NCBI RefSeq assembly: GCF_001931685.1
Contig: NZ_MOOY01000013.1
Location: forward strand, 309 to 62,609
Direction: 5' to 3'
DNA from: Pararhizobium arenae
GTDB lineage: Bacteria > Pseudomonadota > Alphaproteobacteria > Rhizobiales > Rhizobiaceae
Length of the DNA stretch: 62,301 nt
Shown: one piece after another, positions 53,599 to 61,045 of the stretch
Layout: each line of letters opens with the position of its first letter
Position numbering within the stretch: the first letter of the stretch is position 1
Position numbers and translations under genes: made by a program
Notes under the pieces: model-generated
Told to the model about the DNA's origin: nothing
Seen by the model: only the letters and a program-made list of their open reading frames with translations
Databases searched by the model: none

Positions 53599-53844
53599 TC
53601 AGTTACGGAGAACTCCAGCTACGCGTGCAGCTTCCAAGAAAGCCTCAGAAGCCGCTTGTGAGCCCGCTTGGGTCTCGATTGTTTTCAAACAGGTTCGTTT
53701 TGCCCTTGCATAGTGGGCTCCACCTTTCGATGGCCACTTGGCCATCAAGCAGGCGAGGGCTTCTCGGCTGTTTCGAACGCTCAGAAAATGATTCCCGTTG
53801 TCAAAAGACACTTCCACTGGCCGGTCCCAGATTTCCACGATCAT
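53599..53844 (-). CDS. DUF982 protein
   Basis: 81 residues. It has the short DUF982 pattern: a strand WDRPVEVSFDNGNHFLSV, a helix SREALACLMAKWPSKGGAHYARAKRTCLKTIE and a final helix AASEAFLEAARVAGVLR. The family is largely limited to rhizobia and relatives, and has no known function. Start ATG 53844 has GCAGGAG upstream. It is a single gene with a stress-type promoter; many DUF982 members in such genomes are similarly regulated, so a role in starvation or desiccation is likely but inferred. Confidence 0.85.
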   Translation of the reverse strand: MIVEIWDRPVEVSFDNGNHFLSVRNSREALACLMAKWPSKGGAHYARAKRTCLKTIETQAGSQAASEAFLEAARVAGVLRN

Positions 53845-53874
53845 AGGTAGCTCCTGCTGTCGGTTCGTTCACAT

Positions 53875-53899
53875 AATTCGATGCAAGCAGCCAAGTTCC
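53875..53899 (-). promoter_or_regulatory. EcfG-type promoter of the DUF982 gene
   Basis: Minus strand GGAAC (53899-53895), 18 bases, TT (53876-53875), 30 bases before the start at 53844. The base before TT is A rather than the usual G. Confidence 0.55.
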
Positions 53900-53911
53900 A
53901 GACGTGGGACT

Positions 53912-54100
53912 TTAGTCCGGGATCGGTTGCGAGGCTACATCCCCGCGAAGAGCCGAACGCGCCTCAAAATATCTTTTGGCGGCCGCTACCGCTGCATCCC
54001 GAGTTGGGAAGGGGCCGGGCAGACTCACGACGTACTCGCCAAATTCAACCAAAGCAGTTTTCGAAATCGGATCATGAATAACTGTCATCACTGGCTCCAT
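53912..54100 (-). CDS. Small protein of 62 residues, unknown
   Basis: The protein starts MEPVMTVIHDPISKTALVEFG, continues with EYVVSLPGPFPTRDAAVAAAKRYFEAR, and ends in a loose tail. Two strands and an alanine-rich helix suggest a small alpha-beta fold similar in layout to DUF6894-type proteins. ATG 54100 has GAGGAG upstream; the longer frame to 54238 is not supported. No stress-type promoter with the right spacing was found (a GGAAC at 54172 has no TT at the right distance). Function unknown. Confidence 0.55.
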   Translation of the reverse strand: MEPVMTVIHDPISKTALVEFGEYVVSLPGPFPTRDAAVAAAKRYFEARSALRGDVASQPIPD

Positions 54101-54224
54101 AGCTAACTCCTCGTCAGCATAGAATACCCGTCCGACGAGGACGCACTGTTCCCCCGGTAACCAAGGGCGGATGAGGCGACAACTTGTTCTCAGGAAATTT
54201 ACGCCGGACTGATGAAGTCCTGAG

Positions 54225-54244
54225 CCGGCAATTTGCATTGCCGG
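54225..54244 (-). terminator. Hairpin after the three-gene membrane-stress operon
   Basis: Perfect 8-base stem CCGGCAAT / ATTGCCGG around a 4-base loop, about 27 bases past the DUF3618 gene stop at 54271. No T run. Confidence 0.4.
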
Positions 54245-54270
54245 GTCAGAAACGCGACGGAATTGTCGCC

Positions 54271-55275
54271 TTAAGCTTGGCCAGGGCCCCGATCTGATGA
54301 ACCTTTCCTGAGGGCATCAACTTCCTCCACTACGCGGTCACGAAGGTCGTCGTGAGCAGCGGAAGCCGCGTCTACCACCCTTTCACTAAGGTTAGAGGCC
54401 ACTTCCTTTGTCTTCTGCACGGCGTCGCGTGCTTCAGCCGAGACCATATCTTTTGTGTTGTCGGCCGCACCGCCAACAAGCTCGTCCTCAACCTCCGTAG
54501 GAGGGAGTGCCGCTCCAATCGCTGCCCCGACAGCAAACGCCAAGGCACCTCCAACGAGCGGCTGATCCCGGAAGTGGTTCAACATCATCTCGTTGAGCTT
54601 GTCCGTCTGTCCGCGTACAGAGCTAGCCGTCTCGGATGCATGGTCGGACATCGAATGAACGGCAGAACTGGCTGCTGTACCGATGCCGCTGACGGTATTC
54701 TTCGTCTTCTCCCATTTTTCTGAGAGCCACCCGGACGCTACGTCGAAAACAGCGCCTGTTTCATCCATGATCTCATCAATCTGCTTGCCACTAGCATCAG
54801 CAAATCCCCGGTACGTGGTACCGGCTTCATCGACGAAATGGCCAGCTCGTCGACCTGACTCATCGGTCAAAGCACGAAGCCGCTTCCCGGAATTGTCGGA
54901 AAATTGGCTATAGCGTGAGCCAAATTCGTCCACCGGAGGTCCAAGACGCCGAACCGGTCCGTCAGCTCGATAAAGTGGATATTCGGAAACCGGGGACGAG
55001 GCTGAACCTCCTTCTGTAGGCGTTGATCCTTTTGCCATCAACCATGCGAGGCTCACACCTATCAGAGCAACGGGTAAAGGGTTGTTCTTCAGCGCGTGCC
55101 CGAGATTATTTACATAATCCGCGCCGCCGCTCCCTTTTGCATATGCGATCACTTCATCGACAAGTTGACCCGGGGACATACGCTCTTGGATAGCATCGAT
55201 CCGCTCACCGATCCGCTCTCGATCCCGATCAATCTCCCGCTGGAGATCGGCTGACGTTTTCTCGTTCGTTTCCAT
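54271..55275 (-). CDS. DUF3618 protein with long C-terminal region
   Basis: 334 residues. The N-terminal 50 (TSADLQREIDRDRERIGERIDAIQERMSPGQLVDEVIAYAKG) are the DUF3618 helical domain. A membrane helix NNPLPVALIGVSLAWLMA follows, then four or more similar segments of the type D(E/S)(S/A)G(R/K)...FVDEAGTTYRGFADASGKQIDEI..., then a second hydrophobic region PLVGGALAFAVGAAIGAALPP and an amphipathic helix. It probably spans the membrane twice with large soluble parts. Relatives are annotated as nutrient-deprivation-induced in rhizobia. ATG 55275 overlaps the stop of the holin-like gene (TGATG). Confidence 0.8.
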   Translation of the reverse strand: METNEKTSADLQREIDRDRERIGERIDAIQERMSPGQLVDEVIAYAKGSGGADYVNNLGHALKNNPLPVALIGVSLAWLMAKGSTPTEGGSASSPVSEYPLYRADGPVRRLGPPVDEFGSRYSQFSDNSGKRLRALTDESGRRAGHFVDEAGTTYRGFADASGKQIDEIMDETGAVFDVASGWLSEKWEKTKNTVSGIGTAASSAVHSMSDHASETASSVRGQTDKLNEMMLNHFRDQPLVGGALAFAVGAAIGAALPPTEVEDELVGGAADNTKDMVSAEARDAVQKTKEVASNLSERVVDAASAAHDDLRDRVVEEVDALRKGSSDRGPGQA

Positions 55276-55691
55276 CAGATTTTTTCCTTTACAGTCTCGA
55301 CGTCTCGACGCAGTGAAGTCGCAGTGCGATCCAGAGCTAGGTTTGATCCGCGCAACGCTGCAATCCCTCGCGAGACCAGACCCCACGCGATCAAAGCGAT
55401 AACGACGCCAACAAAGAGGGAGGCAAGCGCGCTTGCGCTCGCCTCGTTGAAACCTTGCTCAACCAGAAAGGCCGCGATAGCGCCCACCAGAGCACCGAGA
55501 AGGACGCCGACCGCGCCAATAGCAAGAACAAGCCCAACGATCAGGATTTCAAAACCTCTCATCGCCTGCTTCAGCTTCTCGGAGGCTTCAGTTTTGGCGA
55601 GATCAATTTCTTTCCGAAGCAAACCGGTGACGTCGGATACCAGACCGCTAACTAATTCGGAGAGTGGGGCATTTTCGGAAGATTTAGCCAC
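55275..55691 (-). CDS. Phage-holin-like (DUF1469/holin III superfamily) membrane protein
   Basis: 138 residues. An amphipathic N-terminal helix (LVSGLVSDVTGLLRKEIDLAKTEASEKLKQ) precedes two membrane helices (EILIVGLVLAIGAVGVLLGALVGAIAAFLV and SALASLFVGVVIALIAWGLVS). This is the layout of the holin-like superfamily often found beside DUF3618 genes. Despite the name these are not part of a phage here; there are no phage genes nearby. It is translationally coupled to the DUF3618 gene and overlaps the preceding gene by eight bases. Confidence 0.82.
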   Translation of the reverse strand: MAKSSENAPLSELVSGLVSDVTGLLRKEIDLAKTEASEKLKQAMRGFEILIVGLVLAIGAVGVLLGALVGAIAAFLVEQGFNEASASALASLFVGVVIALIAWGLVSRGIAALRGSNLALDRTATSLRRDVETVKEKI

Positions 55692-56241
55692 GTGAACGCC
55701 CCTCCGTCATGCTGGATTTATATGATGTTGGCGCGGATCTAGTGGAACTGGTGTTTGCTCGTTTCGCCGAAGCGGTCAAAAACCGGCTGGCGGTCAAGCC
55801 CGCCAGTGCCGCGATGCCAAGAAATGCCAGTGGCTGCTTACGCCCGAATTCCTCGGCCATGCTGGCAATTTCGCTGATGTCCTTGCCTTCTATCCGGTTG
55901 GCGAAGGTCTGAACACTTTGTCCGATCTGCGTAGCATACCGTCCAATGCTTGCCTCTTCGGACGCTTCGAGCTCAGATCCAACTTTCTGCAAAGCGGCTG
56001 CAACGCTCTCGACCTGCTTCGCAAAATATGCTGCTTTATCCGACGCCGCCTCTTTAACCTTCCCGGTAGCTGTCTCGACCCCAGTTTTGACTGCGTCAGA
56101 CACGGAAGAAAAATCTTCAGTGACCTTTTCTTTCAATTCGGAAAAGGTCACCTGCGCGTCTGAAGACGAACCCGGCTGAGCGGACGATGGTTGTGACCCT
56201 GGATGTTCTCTGTCCGGGCGATCAAGGAATTCATTCTGCAT
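55684..56241 (-). CDS. Nutrient-deprivation-induced-like protein with one membrane helix
   Basis: 185 residues. A Ser/Pro-rich disordered N-terminus is followed by a long amphipathic helix region (about 30-130, with KVKEAASDKAAYFAKQVESVAAALQKVGSELEASEE) and one membrane helix (PLAFLGIAALAGLTASRFL). The tail is Arg/Ser-rich. Overall it resembles proteins called nutrient deprivation-induced in Rhizobium; it may line or shape the inner membrane. It is first in an operon of three with tight overlaps and a stress-type promoter. Confidence 0.72.
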   Translation of the reverse strand: MQNEFLDRPDREHPGSQPSSAQPGSSSDAQVTFSELKEKVTEDFSSVSDAVKTGVETATGKVKEAASDKAAYFAKQVESVAAALQKVGSELEASEEASIGRYATQIGQSVQTFANRIEGKDISEIASMAEEFGRKQPLAFLGIAALAGLTASRFLTASAKRANTSSTRSAPTSYKSSMTEGRSRG

Positions 56242-56285
56242 TTAAACCTCCCATGATTGTTGAATTGCGGTGGGGCAAATTCGTG

Positions 56286-56310
56286 AACAACAGGGGGATG
56301 GGTTTGTTCC
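56286..56310 (-). promoter_or_regulatory. EcfG-type promoter of the three-gene membrane-stress operon
   Basis: Minus strand GGAAC (56310-56306), 18 bases, TT (56287-56286) preceded by TG, 44 bases before the start at 56241. Confidence 0.7.
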
Positions 56311-56383
56311 CGCACTGCAACTGCCGCAGCCCACCAGCAAATCCTCAACGTGTCTGGAAATTGGTCGGGGACAGGTGCTTGGA

Positions 56384-57799
56384 TCAAGAAGCCTGAAAAA
56401 GGCTCCACGCGACCCCAAGGGCGGCACACGCCGGCAGCGCCGAGATCACTGACAGCTTAAGCCAAAAGATCGCCACGGCGGCAAGTATAGTAAGCACTAG
56501 CGATGGCCACACAATTGAGGCAATAACGGGTAGATCAATCGACCATACTCCTATCGAAAAAGTCGTGACGTTTTCGAAGAGAACGTGAAGCCCAAACCAA
56601 ATCGCGAGGTTGAGGATGACACCAACCACGGCAGCTGTAATAGCCGACATAGCCCCACCGAGGGCGGCATTCCCGCGCATTTTCTCAATGAACGGCGCTC
56701 CTGCAAATATCCAAAGGAAACTCGGCAGGAACGTCACCCAGGTCGTGAGAATAGCCCCAATCGTGGCAGCGACTAAAGGTGACAGAGAGCCGGGGTCACG
56801 ATAGCCAGCAAGGAAGCCGACAAACTGCGTGACCATGATCAGCGGTCCAGGAGTTGTTTCTGCCATGCCAAGACCGTCGAGCATTTCCCCCGGACGAAGC
56901 CACCCATAGTTCACCACGGCAGCCTGGGCGACGTAGGCGAGGACCGCATATGCCCCGCCGAAAGTGACAACGGCCATCTGACTGAAGAACAATCCGATCT
57001 TCGTAAACACGTTGTCCCATCCGAGCGTCAGAACAAGTGCCGCCACAGGAACCAACCACAAGGCTGCCAAGGCACCAGAAGTTTTGAGCGACCAAGCGAG
57101 ATTGGGCCTTGCATGGTGAGGTATATCCTCGCCCAGAACCGAGTCACGGTCCGCCAGGATTTTACCTGAGCCTGATTGATGACCCCCGCCAACCTTGAAG
57201 GCCTGCACACCTGTACGACCACCGAAATATCCGATGATACCGGCGCCGATGATGATCAGGGGGAACGGCACGTGAAGGATGAAGATGGAGATGAAGGCCG
57301 CTGCAGCAATCGCTAGCATCACATTGTTTTTGATGGCTCGACTTCCGATGCGGAATACTGCCTGGATGACGACGGCGAGAACCGCGCATTTCAGCCCGAA
57401 GAACATACCCTCGATAGTTGTGACCTGACCAAAGATCACATAGATGTAGCTAAGGGCAAGGATCGACAGGAACCCTGGCAATACAAACAGAAGGCCAGCA
57501 ATCATGCCTCCTTTGGTGTTGTTAAGGAGCCAGCCGATGTAGATGGCGAGCTGGTGAGCCTCGGGGCCGGGCAACAGCATGCAGTAGTTCAACGCGTGCA
57601 GGAACCGGTGCTCGCCTACCCATTTCTTTTCGTCGACAACGATCCGGTGCATGACAGCGATCTGCCCGGCCGGACCTCCGAAGCTGAGTGCAGCCACGCG
57701 CGCCCAGACCTTCACCGCTTCTGAGAATCGTACGATATCAGTGCAATTTTCCAGAGGACTTGAAACGTCAGATTTTGTGAGGTCGGTCACGATGGTCAT
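56384..57799 (-). CDS. chrA: Chromate efflux transporter
   Basis: 471 residues, long-chain CHR type with two homologous halves of about 200 residues. N-terminal half: FGGPAGQIAVMHR and LNYCMLLPGPEAHQLAIYIGWLL, with the GGxxG and PGPEAxxL motifs. C-terminal half: VVTFGGAYAVLAYVAQAAV and GMAETTPGPLIMVTQFVGFLAGY. About ten to twelve membrane helices in total. It pumps chromate out of the cytosol driven by the proton gradient. It overlaps chrB by four bases and is intact. Confidence 0.93.
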   Translation of the reverse strand: MTIVTDLTKSDVSSPLENCTDIVRFSEAVKVWARVAALSFGGPAGQIAVMHRIVVDEKKWVGEHRFLHALNYCMLLPGPEAHQLAIYIGWLLNNTKGGMIAGLLFVLPGFLSILALSYIYVIFGQVTTIEGMFFGLKCAVLAVVIQAVFRIGSRAIKNNVMLAIAAAAFISIFILHVPFPLIIIGAGIIGYFGGRTGVQAFKVGGGHQSGSGKILADRDSVLGEDIPHHARPNLAWSLKTSGALAALWLVPVAALVLTLGWDNVFTKIGLFFSQMAVVTFGGAYAVLAYVAQAAVVNYGWLRPGEMLDGLGMAETTPGPLIMVTQFVGFLAGYRDPGSLSPLVAATIGAILTTWVTFLPSFLWIFAGAPFIEKMRGNAALGGAMSAITAAVVGVILNLAIWFGLHVLFENVTTFSIGVWSIDLPVIASIVWPSLVLTILAAVAIFWLKLSVISALPACAALGVAWSLFQAS

Positions 57800-58608
57800 C
57801 CCTTCCTCGGGTTAGGCCAGGTGTGCGTTTCGTCGGTGGCATCTCGGCACCAGCGATAGAAGGCGTCGTAAAGTGTCATGCCCGCTTCCAGTTGTTCGAG
57901 ATCGTTGTTGAAAATCCGCGATAGGCCAAGTGAAGCGGCCAGCATCCCAGCGACCTCAGGCGCGAGTTCAGGCCGGGCTGTGTCCGCTCCCCGCACAATG
58001 GTCGCAAGGTGATCCAAAGGCTTCGATCGAAGGCCAAATTCCTCGATCATGACGTCGAAGGTGCATAGCTCGCCTCGGTGACTCCAGAATACATCCTCAA
58101 TGTCGAAGGGCGTAGCGTCGAACCGTTCTGCTACGGCTGAAACCTCATTTGCGGGGACGAAGAGGAAGGCCGCGGATGGATCGACAAAACGTCTTATTAG
58201 CCAGGGGCAAGCTATCCGGTCAATCTTGGGACGCGATCTGGTCACCCAAATCGTTCGGCCACTTGCATCGCGCGGAGGAACCTTATCGGCGGAAACCAGC
58301 GTTCCCTTACCATCTCGCCAAGCTTCGGTGCCGCCTTCAAGGACTTCGGCGTCTTTGCCTAAAGCTCTCAAATACGCAGCCACCCCATGACTGAGTTTAA
58401 GACCTCTCTGGCAAACGATAATCGATGGCCCGGCAATACTGGGTCCCCATTCGGCGACAGTGCGATAATCGCGACGGATCGACGTTGGAATGAAACTAGG
58501 ATTGGCAGCGTAGTCTTCGTTGCTACGCACATCGATCAGAAGCGGCAGCCCTGGCGTGCCGATCATCCGCTTGAGTTTTTCAGGTGCGATTTCCAAAAAC
58601 GACGGCAT
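57796..58608 (-). CDS. chrB: Rhodanese-ChrB fusion chromate resistance protein
   Basis: 270 residues. The N-terminal 110 are a rhodanese domain (LPLLIDVRSNEDYAANPSFIPTSI; catalytic Cys in IIVCQRGLKLSHG). The C-terminal 140 are the ChrB C-terminal domain (TRSRPKIDRIACPWLIRRFVDPSAAFLFVP and the HRGELCTFDVMIEEFGL segment). ChrB with this domain tends to be a chromate-responsive regulator or a sulfur-handling accessory. It is first in a two-gene operon with chrA. No stress-type promoter was found, so control is probably by chromate or sulfate. Confidence 0.85.
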   Translation of the reverse strand: MPSFLEIAPEKLKRMIGTPGLPLLIDVRSNEDYAANPSFIPTSIRRDYRTVAEWGPSIAGPSIIVCQRGLKLSHGVAAYLRALGKDAEVLEGGTEAWRDGKGTLVSADKVPPRDASGRTIWVTRSRPKIDRIACPWLIRRFVDPSAAFLFVPANEVSAVAERFDATPFDIEDVFWSHRGELCTFDVMIEEFGLRSKPLDHLATIVRGADTARPELAPEVAGMLAASLGLSRIFNNDLEQLEAGMTLYDAFYRWCRDATDETHTWPNPRKG

Positions 58609-58842
58609 TATGCGTCCCTCCGTTGACTCGGGTTTGCAGGACGCGATTCTCTAGCCGTGGCCTCGTGGGGTGATCGCTACCCCATTCCGCAGATTTTGCA
58701 GTGACAAGTCGCTTTGTCAAGCAGCCTGAGAAGGCCCGGACCGGGTTTCAATCAATGACAACGAACATCCGTAAAAAACCCGGACGCGAGACAATGCTGG
58801 TAAAATTTAAGGGGCTGGCGAATAGCCGCCGAGCCGCCGCCT

Positions 58843-59109
58843 CTAAGGCTGCTCCCGCGTGCCCGGGGCTGCTTCCCGCTGGTCTGCATCTTCTAAATCC
58901 GACGGGACGATGAAGGCATCAGACCCTTGTCGTTTGGCTTCCCGCAGAACTTCTAAACGCGGTTCGTCGTCCGGACCGATCTCGCCGTCCCCATTGTCGA
59001 TTTCTCGCTCAGCCTGGAGCCAATGTTCGTCGTGGCGCCCATCGATTCCGCCGTCCGATTGCCAAAGTGAATGAGCGCGTTCTCGTATTCTTTGTTCGCG
59101 ATTTTCCAT
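58843..59109 (-). CDS. DUF2934 protein
   Basis: 88 residues. The family core is residues 1-36: MENREQRIRERAHSLWQS, then the GRHDEHWLQAEREI motif, with conserved Arg, Trp and Glu. The rest is a hydrophilic tail including IVPSDLEDADQREAAPG. DUF2934 proteins are small, soluble, and of unknown function, common in rhizobia. Start 59109 has GAGAGG upstream. A stress-type promoter points at it. Confidence 0.85.
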   Translation of the reverse strand: MENREQRIRERAHSLWQSDGGIDGRHDEHWLQAEREIDNGDGEIGPDDEPRLEVLREAKRQGSDAFIVPSDLEDADQREAAPGTREQP

Positions 59110-59137
59110 GACTGACCTCTCTTTGCATCGAAAGGAA

Positions 59138-59163
59138 AACTTCGCGAGGTCATTGAATGTTCC
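59138..59163 (-). promoter_or_regulatory. EcfG-type promoter of the DUF2934 gene (19-base spacer)
   Basis: Minus strand GGAAC (59163-59159), 19 bases, TT (59139-59138) preceded by AG, 28 bases before the start at 59109. Confidence 0.6.
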
Positions 59164-59445
59164 AATAGAGAGCCCGGATAGCGAAGAATGGCAGGCGGCA
59201 AGTTCACTCCTGTCGGGCTTGTTTTTTCTGCCGTATAACAGGCCACTCACTATCTTCTTGTGAAGCGCCTATGTTCGCCGGGGTGGAGTGGGAGCCTTGC
59301 CATGATCAGGTCCGCCTGTAAGCGCTTTATGCTTGCACCTTCGAGGTTGTAGTATCAACGTCGGTCGGTACTCCCCCCCCATCCCCTTGAAGCTTGTTTC
59401 CCACGACACGAGATTTATCAAGGTTCGCATTGAAGGAGGAAATAG
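59164..59445. other. Non-coding stretch
   Basis: About 280 bases between the divergent DUF2934 and DUF982-like genes. Nothing recognised. A homopolymer of seven C bases lies within (about 59372-59380). Confidence 0.4.
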
Positions 59446-59975
59446 ATGCTGACCGAAGTTTACTTCTCTGTCCCTCCGCATGTCATTTTCCCAAACGGCC
59501 TGACCCGCGCATCCGAGGTTTTGCACGACACGATTGACTTCCTTGAAAACGAGTGTCCGCTCCAACGGGGCGAGCGCTAAGACCGCGCGTGCCAGAGATG
59601 CTGTTCTGCCTTAGTCAAGCATACGCTGTCGCTATCGCGCGCGAGGCTTTTGTGGCTGCATGGCTCGAGGCAGGGCTTCCTGTGCAGGCAATGTCGCTCC
59701 CTTGGCAACGCACCGGGTCGTCGGAGCCTGGTAGCTTGAGTGCTCGAGAAGCAAAAGCTATGGCCGACAAATATATTCGCCACGACGAGCCACTTTTACT
59801 ACCTGACGTCGAAACGTGTCAGACGGCATTCGACTTGATTTGCGACGCACAGCGAATTGATCGCGGAAGTGAGACAGCGCGCGATCTGGCGGCGCTTATA
59901 ATTCAACTCTACAAGCAGGGCGTGCATGACTTTGCATCATTGCGCGCACTTGTGGGCAAAGCGGGCCAGCCGTAG
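59446..59975 (+). pseudogene. DUF982-like gene with a frameshift, plus C-terminal extension
   Basis: ATG 59446 has a perfect AAGGAGG site and encodes 44 residues (EVYFSVPPHVIFPNGLTRASEVLHDTIDFLENECP...) that stop at 59580. In the next frame the text continues as LCLSQAYAVAIAREAFVAAWLEAGLPVQ, which is the expected end of a DUF982 domain. One missing base near 59575 would join them. The second frame goes on with about 80 residues including KYIRHDEPLLLPDVETCQTAFDLICDAQRID and LIIQLYKQGVHD, which might be a separate small gene starting at ATG 59760. The parts seem real; the split is either a lesion or an error. Confidence 0.5.
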
Positions 59976-59977
59976 GT

Positions 59978-60115
59978 TTATTGGCCATGATCGGTGACCC
60001 CGGGCAGACCTACGCCGTTGTGAGAGGTCGAACGATAGTAGGAATTGTAGAACAAGAGCAGAATGACCACGGTTGCCACTGCAACGATTAAACCTAGAAT
60101 TTTCCTGTTCGTCAC
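59978..60115 (-). CDS. 45-residue single-pass membrane protein
   Basis: GTG start with GAGG upstream. The protein begins MTNRKILGLIVAVATVVILL and has one membrane helix to about residue 22, then NSYYRSTSHNGVGLPGVTDHG. The N-terminal lysine and arginine place the N-terminus inside. It is only 20 bases downstream of the frameshifted DUF2934 gene, so both probably share its stress-type promoter. Its end meets the end of the plus-strand DUF982-like gene with two bases between. Function unknown. Confidence 0.6.
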   Translation of the reverse strand: MTNRKILGLIVAVATVVILLLFYNSYYRSTSHNGVGLPGVTDHGQ

Positions 60116-60135
60116 GGCATGCCTCGCTATATCAA

Positions 60136-60361
60136 TCACTTGCCAGCGGGAGGAACGTCCTGCTGTTCCGTGCCGGCCTGGGGTGCCACTGGCTGCAGTC
60201 CGGTAGCATGTCCCACAGGCGCGGCAGTCGAGAAACTCGACTCCCTTGCGTTAACCTCGCGCTCTGCTTGGTGCCAGTGATCGTTGTGACGGCCGTAAAT
60301 TTCCGCTTCCGTTCCCACTGCAAGAATGCTCGTTCGTTGATTGATGCGCTCGATTGTTCAT
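60136..60361 (-). pseudogene. DUF2934 protein, frameshifted just after the start codon
   Basis: The DUF2934 core is clear in one frame: TIERINQRTSILAVGTEAE then IYGRHNDHWHQAEREVN, stop at 60136. That frame is closed by a stop immediately before it, and the only good start codon (ATG 60361, AAGGA upstream) is one base out of register: one extra A right after ATG. Restoring it gives about 74 residues. The stress-type promoter at 60390-60414 and the ribosome site are intact, so the lesion may be recent or an error. A start at an internal GTG (60318) would lose the first helix. Confidence 0.65.
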
Positions 60362-60389
60362 GGTTGAGTCCTTCTCATCTCGAGGTATC

Positions 60390-60414
60390 AACCTCGGGAG
60401 GGGAGCAATGTTCC
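60390..60414 (-). promoter_or_regulatory. EcfG-type promoter of the second DUF2934 gene
   Basis: Minus strand GGAAC (60414-60410), 18 bases, TT (60391-60390) preceded by GG, 28 bases before ATG 60361. Confidence 0.65.
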
Positions 60415-60479
60415 CCAACATCGAGACTGCTGCGCATGCAATTAAGGACGAGTAGCTGCAACCTACTGTACGGCGAAAA

Positions 60480-60552
60480 GAAAGAACGGGCGCTTCGATG
60501 GGCAGCGAAGCGCCCGCAGTCCGGATACGACCTAAGGCTCAGGTCCATACGC
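60480..60552 (-). ncRNA. Candidate stress-induced small RNA with strong terminator
   Basis: Predicted transcript of about 73 bases on the minus strand. It starts just behind a stress-type promoter (60559-60583) and ends at a perfect 11-base stem CGGGCGCTTCG / CGAAGCGCCCG (60506-60516 with 60487-60497) followed by TTCTTTCTTTT. A short 5' hairpin GACCT / AGGTC precedes it. There is no ribosome site before the only ATG inside. The combination of promoter, short body and terminator is what a small RNA gene looks like. No family was recognised; targets are unknown. Confidence 0.6.
60487..60516 (-). terminator. Intrinsic terminator of the small RNA candidate
   Basis: Perfect 11-base stem around an 8-base loop, followed on the minus strand by TTCTTTCTTTT. 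Confidence 0.8.
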
Positions 60553-60558
60553 AGATAC

Positions 60559-60583
60559 AACAGATGTACAGTGAAATTGTTCC
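60559..60583 (-). promoter_or_regulatory. EcfG-type promoter of the small RNA candidate
   Basis: Minus strand GGAAC (60583-60579), 18 bases, TT (60560-60559) preceded by TG. GTTCC and GGAAC face each other at 60579-60591, but the plus-strand copy lacks a TT at the right distance. Confidence 0.6.
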
Positions 60584-61045
60584 GGAGGAACATCGACGCT
60601 TGTGTTTATCGATATCGAGTAATCTCGCACTTCCGAACCAACTGCGCCTCCGAATAACGTCAAGTTGAAAGCGAGGCATTTCAAATTCAGCGGCGGCAAA
60701 GGTCAATCACCCCCATGAGCAAGATTAATGAGCCCCATGAGGAAGACGAAAGAACTGTGTCTTGATCTCAAAGCTGCAGCAGGATGGGAAGCTGTTAGCA
60801 CCGCGCGGGCGATAGCATGGATAGCAGCGTCTGCAGGGAGGTAGATTCGACTTCCACGCCCACTCCGGTTGGCTAATCGCCGCAAACTTCTGCGCCAAGC
60901 GCTTGACACCACCGACATACGGGTGCGTTACCACAGATCCTGGAGCGGTCTCTTGGCCAATTTCCATGACGCGTGATATCAATGCTGATCAATTGCGAGA
61001 ACAGCAATTCACTAACGACGGTGGTTTCCGGTCCTTTGCTAGTTG
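60584..61045. other. Stretch with doubtful minus-strand frames
   Basis: Two overlapping minus-strand frames (60725-60982 and 60703-60918) show partial coding character: one contains SVVTHPYVGGVKRLAQKFA and PEWAWKSNLPP, the other ADAAIHAIARAVLTA. They could be one small gene with a frameshift near 60845. No promoter or ribosome site was found, so it is left unassigned. Confidence 0.3.

Noticed and set aside
54146..54175. Stress-type promoter for the 62-residue gene
   Set aside because: GGAAC present on the minus strand, but no TT after 18 or 19 bases.
55275..55691. Prophage because of a holin-like gene
   Set aside because: The holin-like superfamily is common in non-phage stress operons of rhizobia, and no other phage gene is present.
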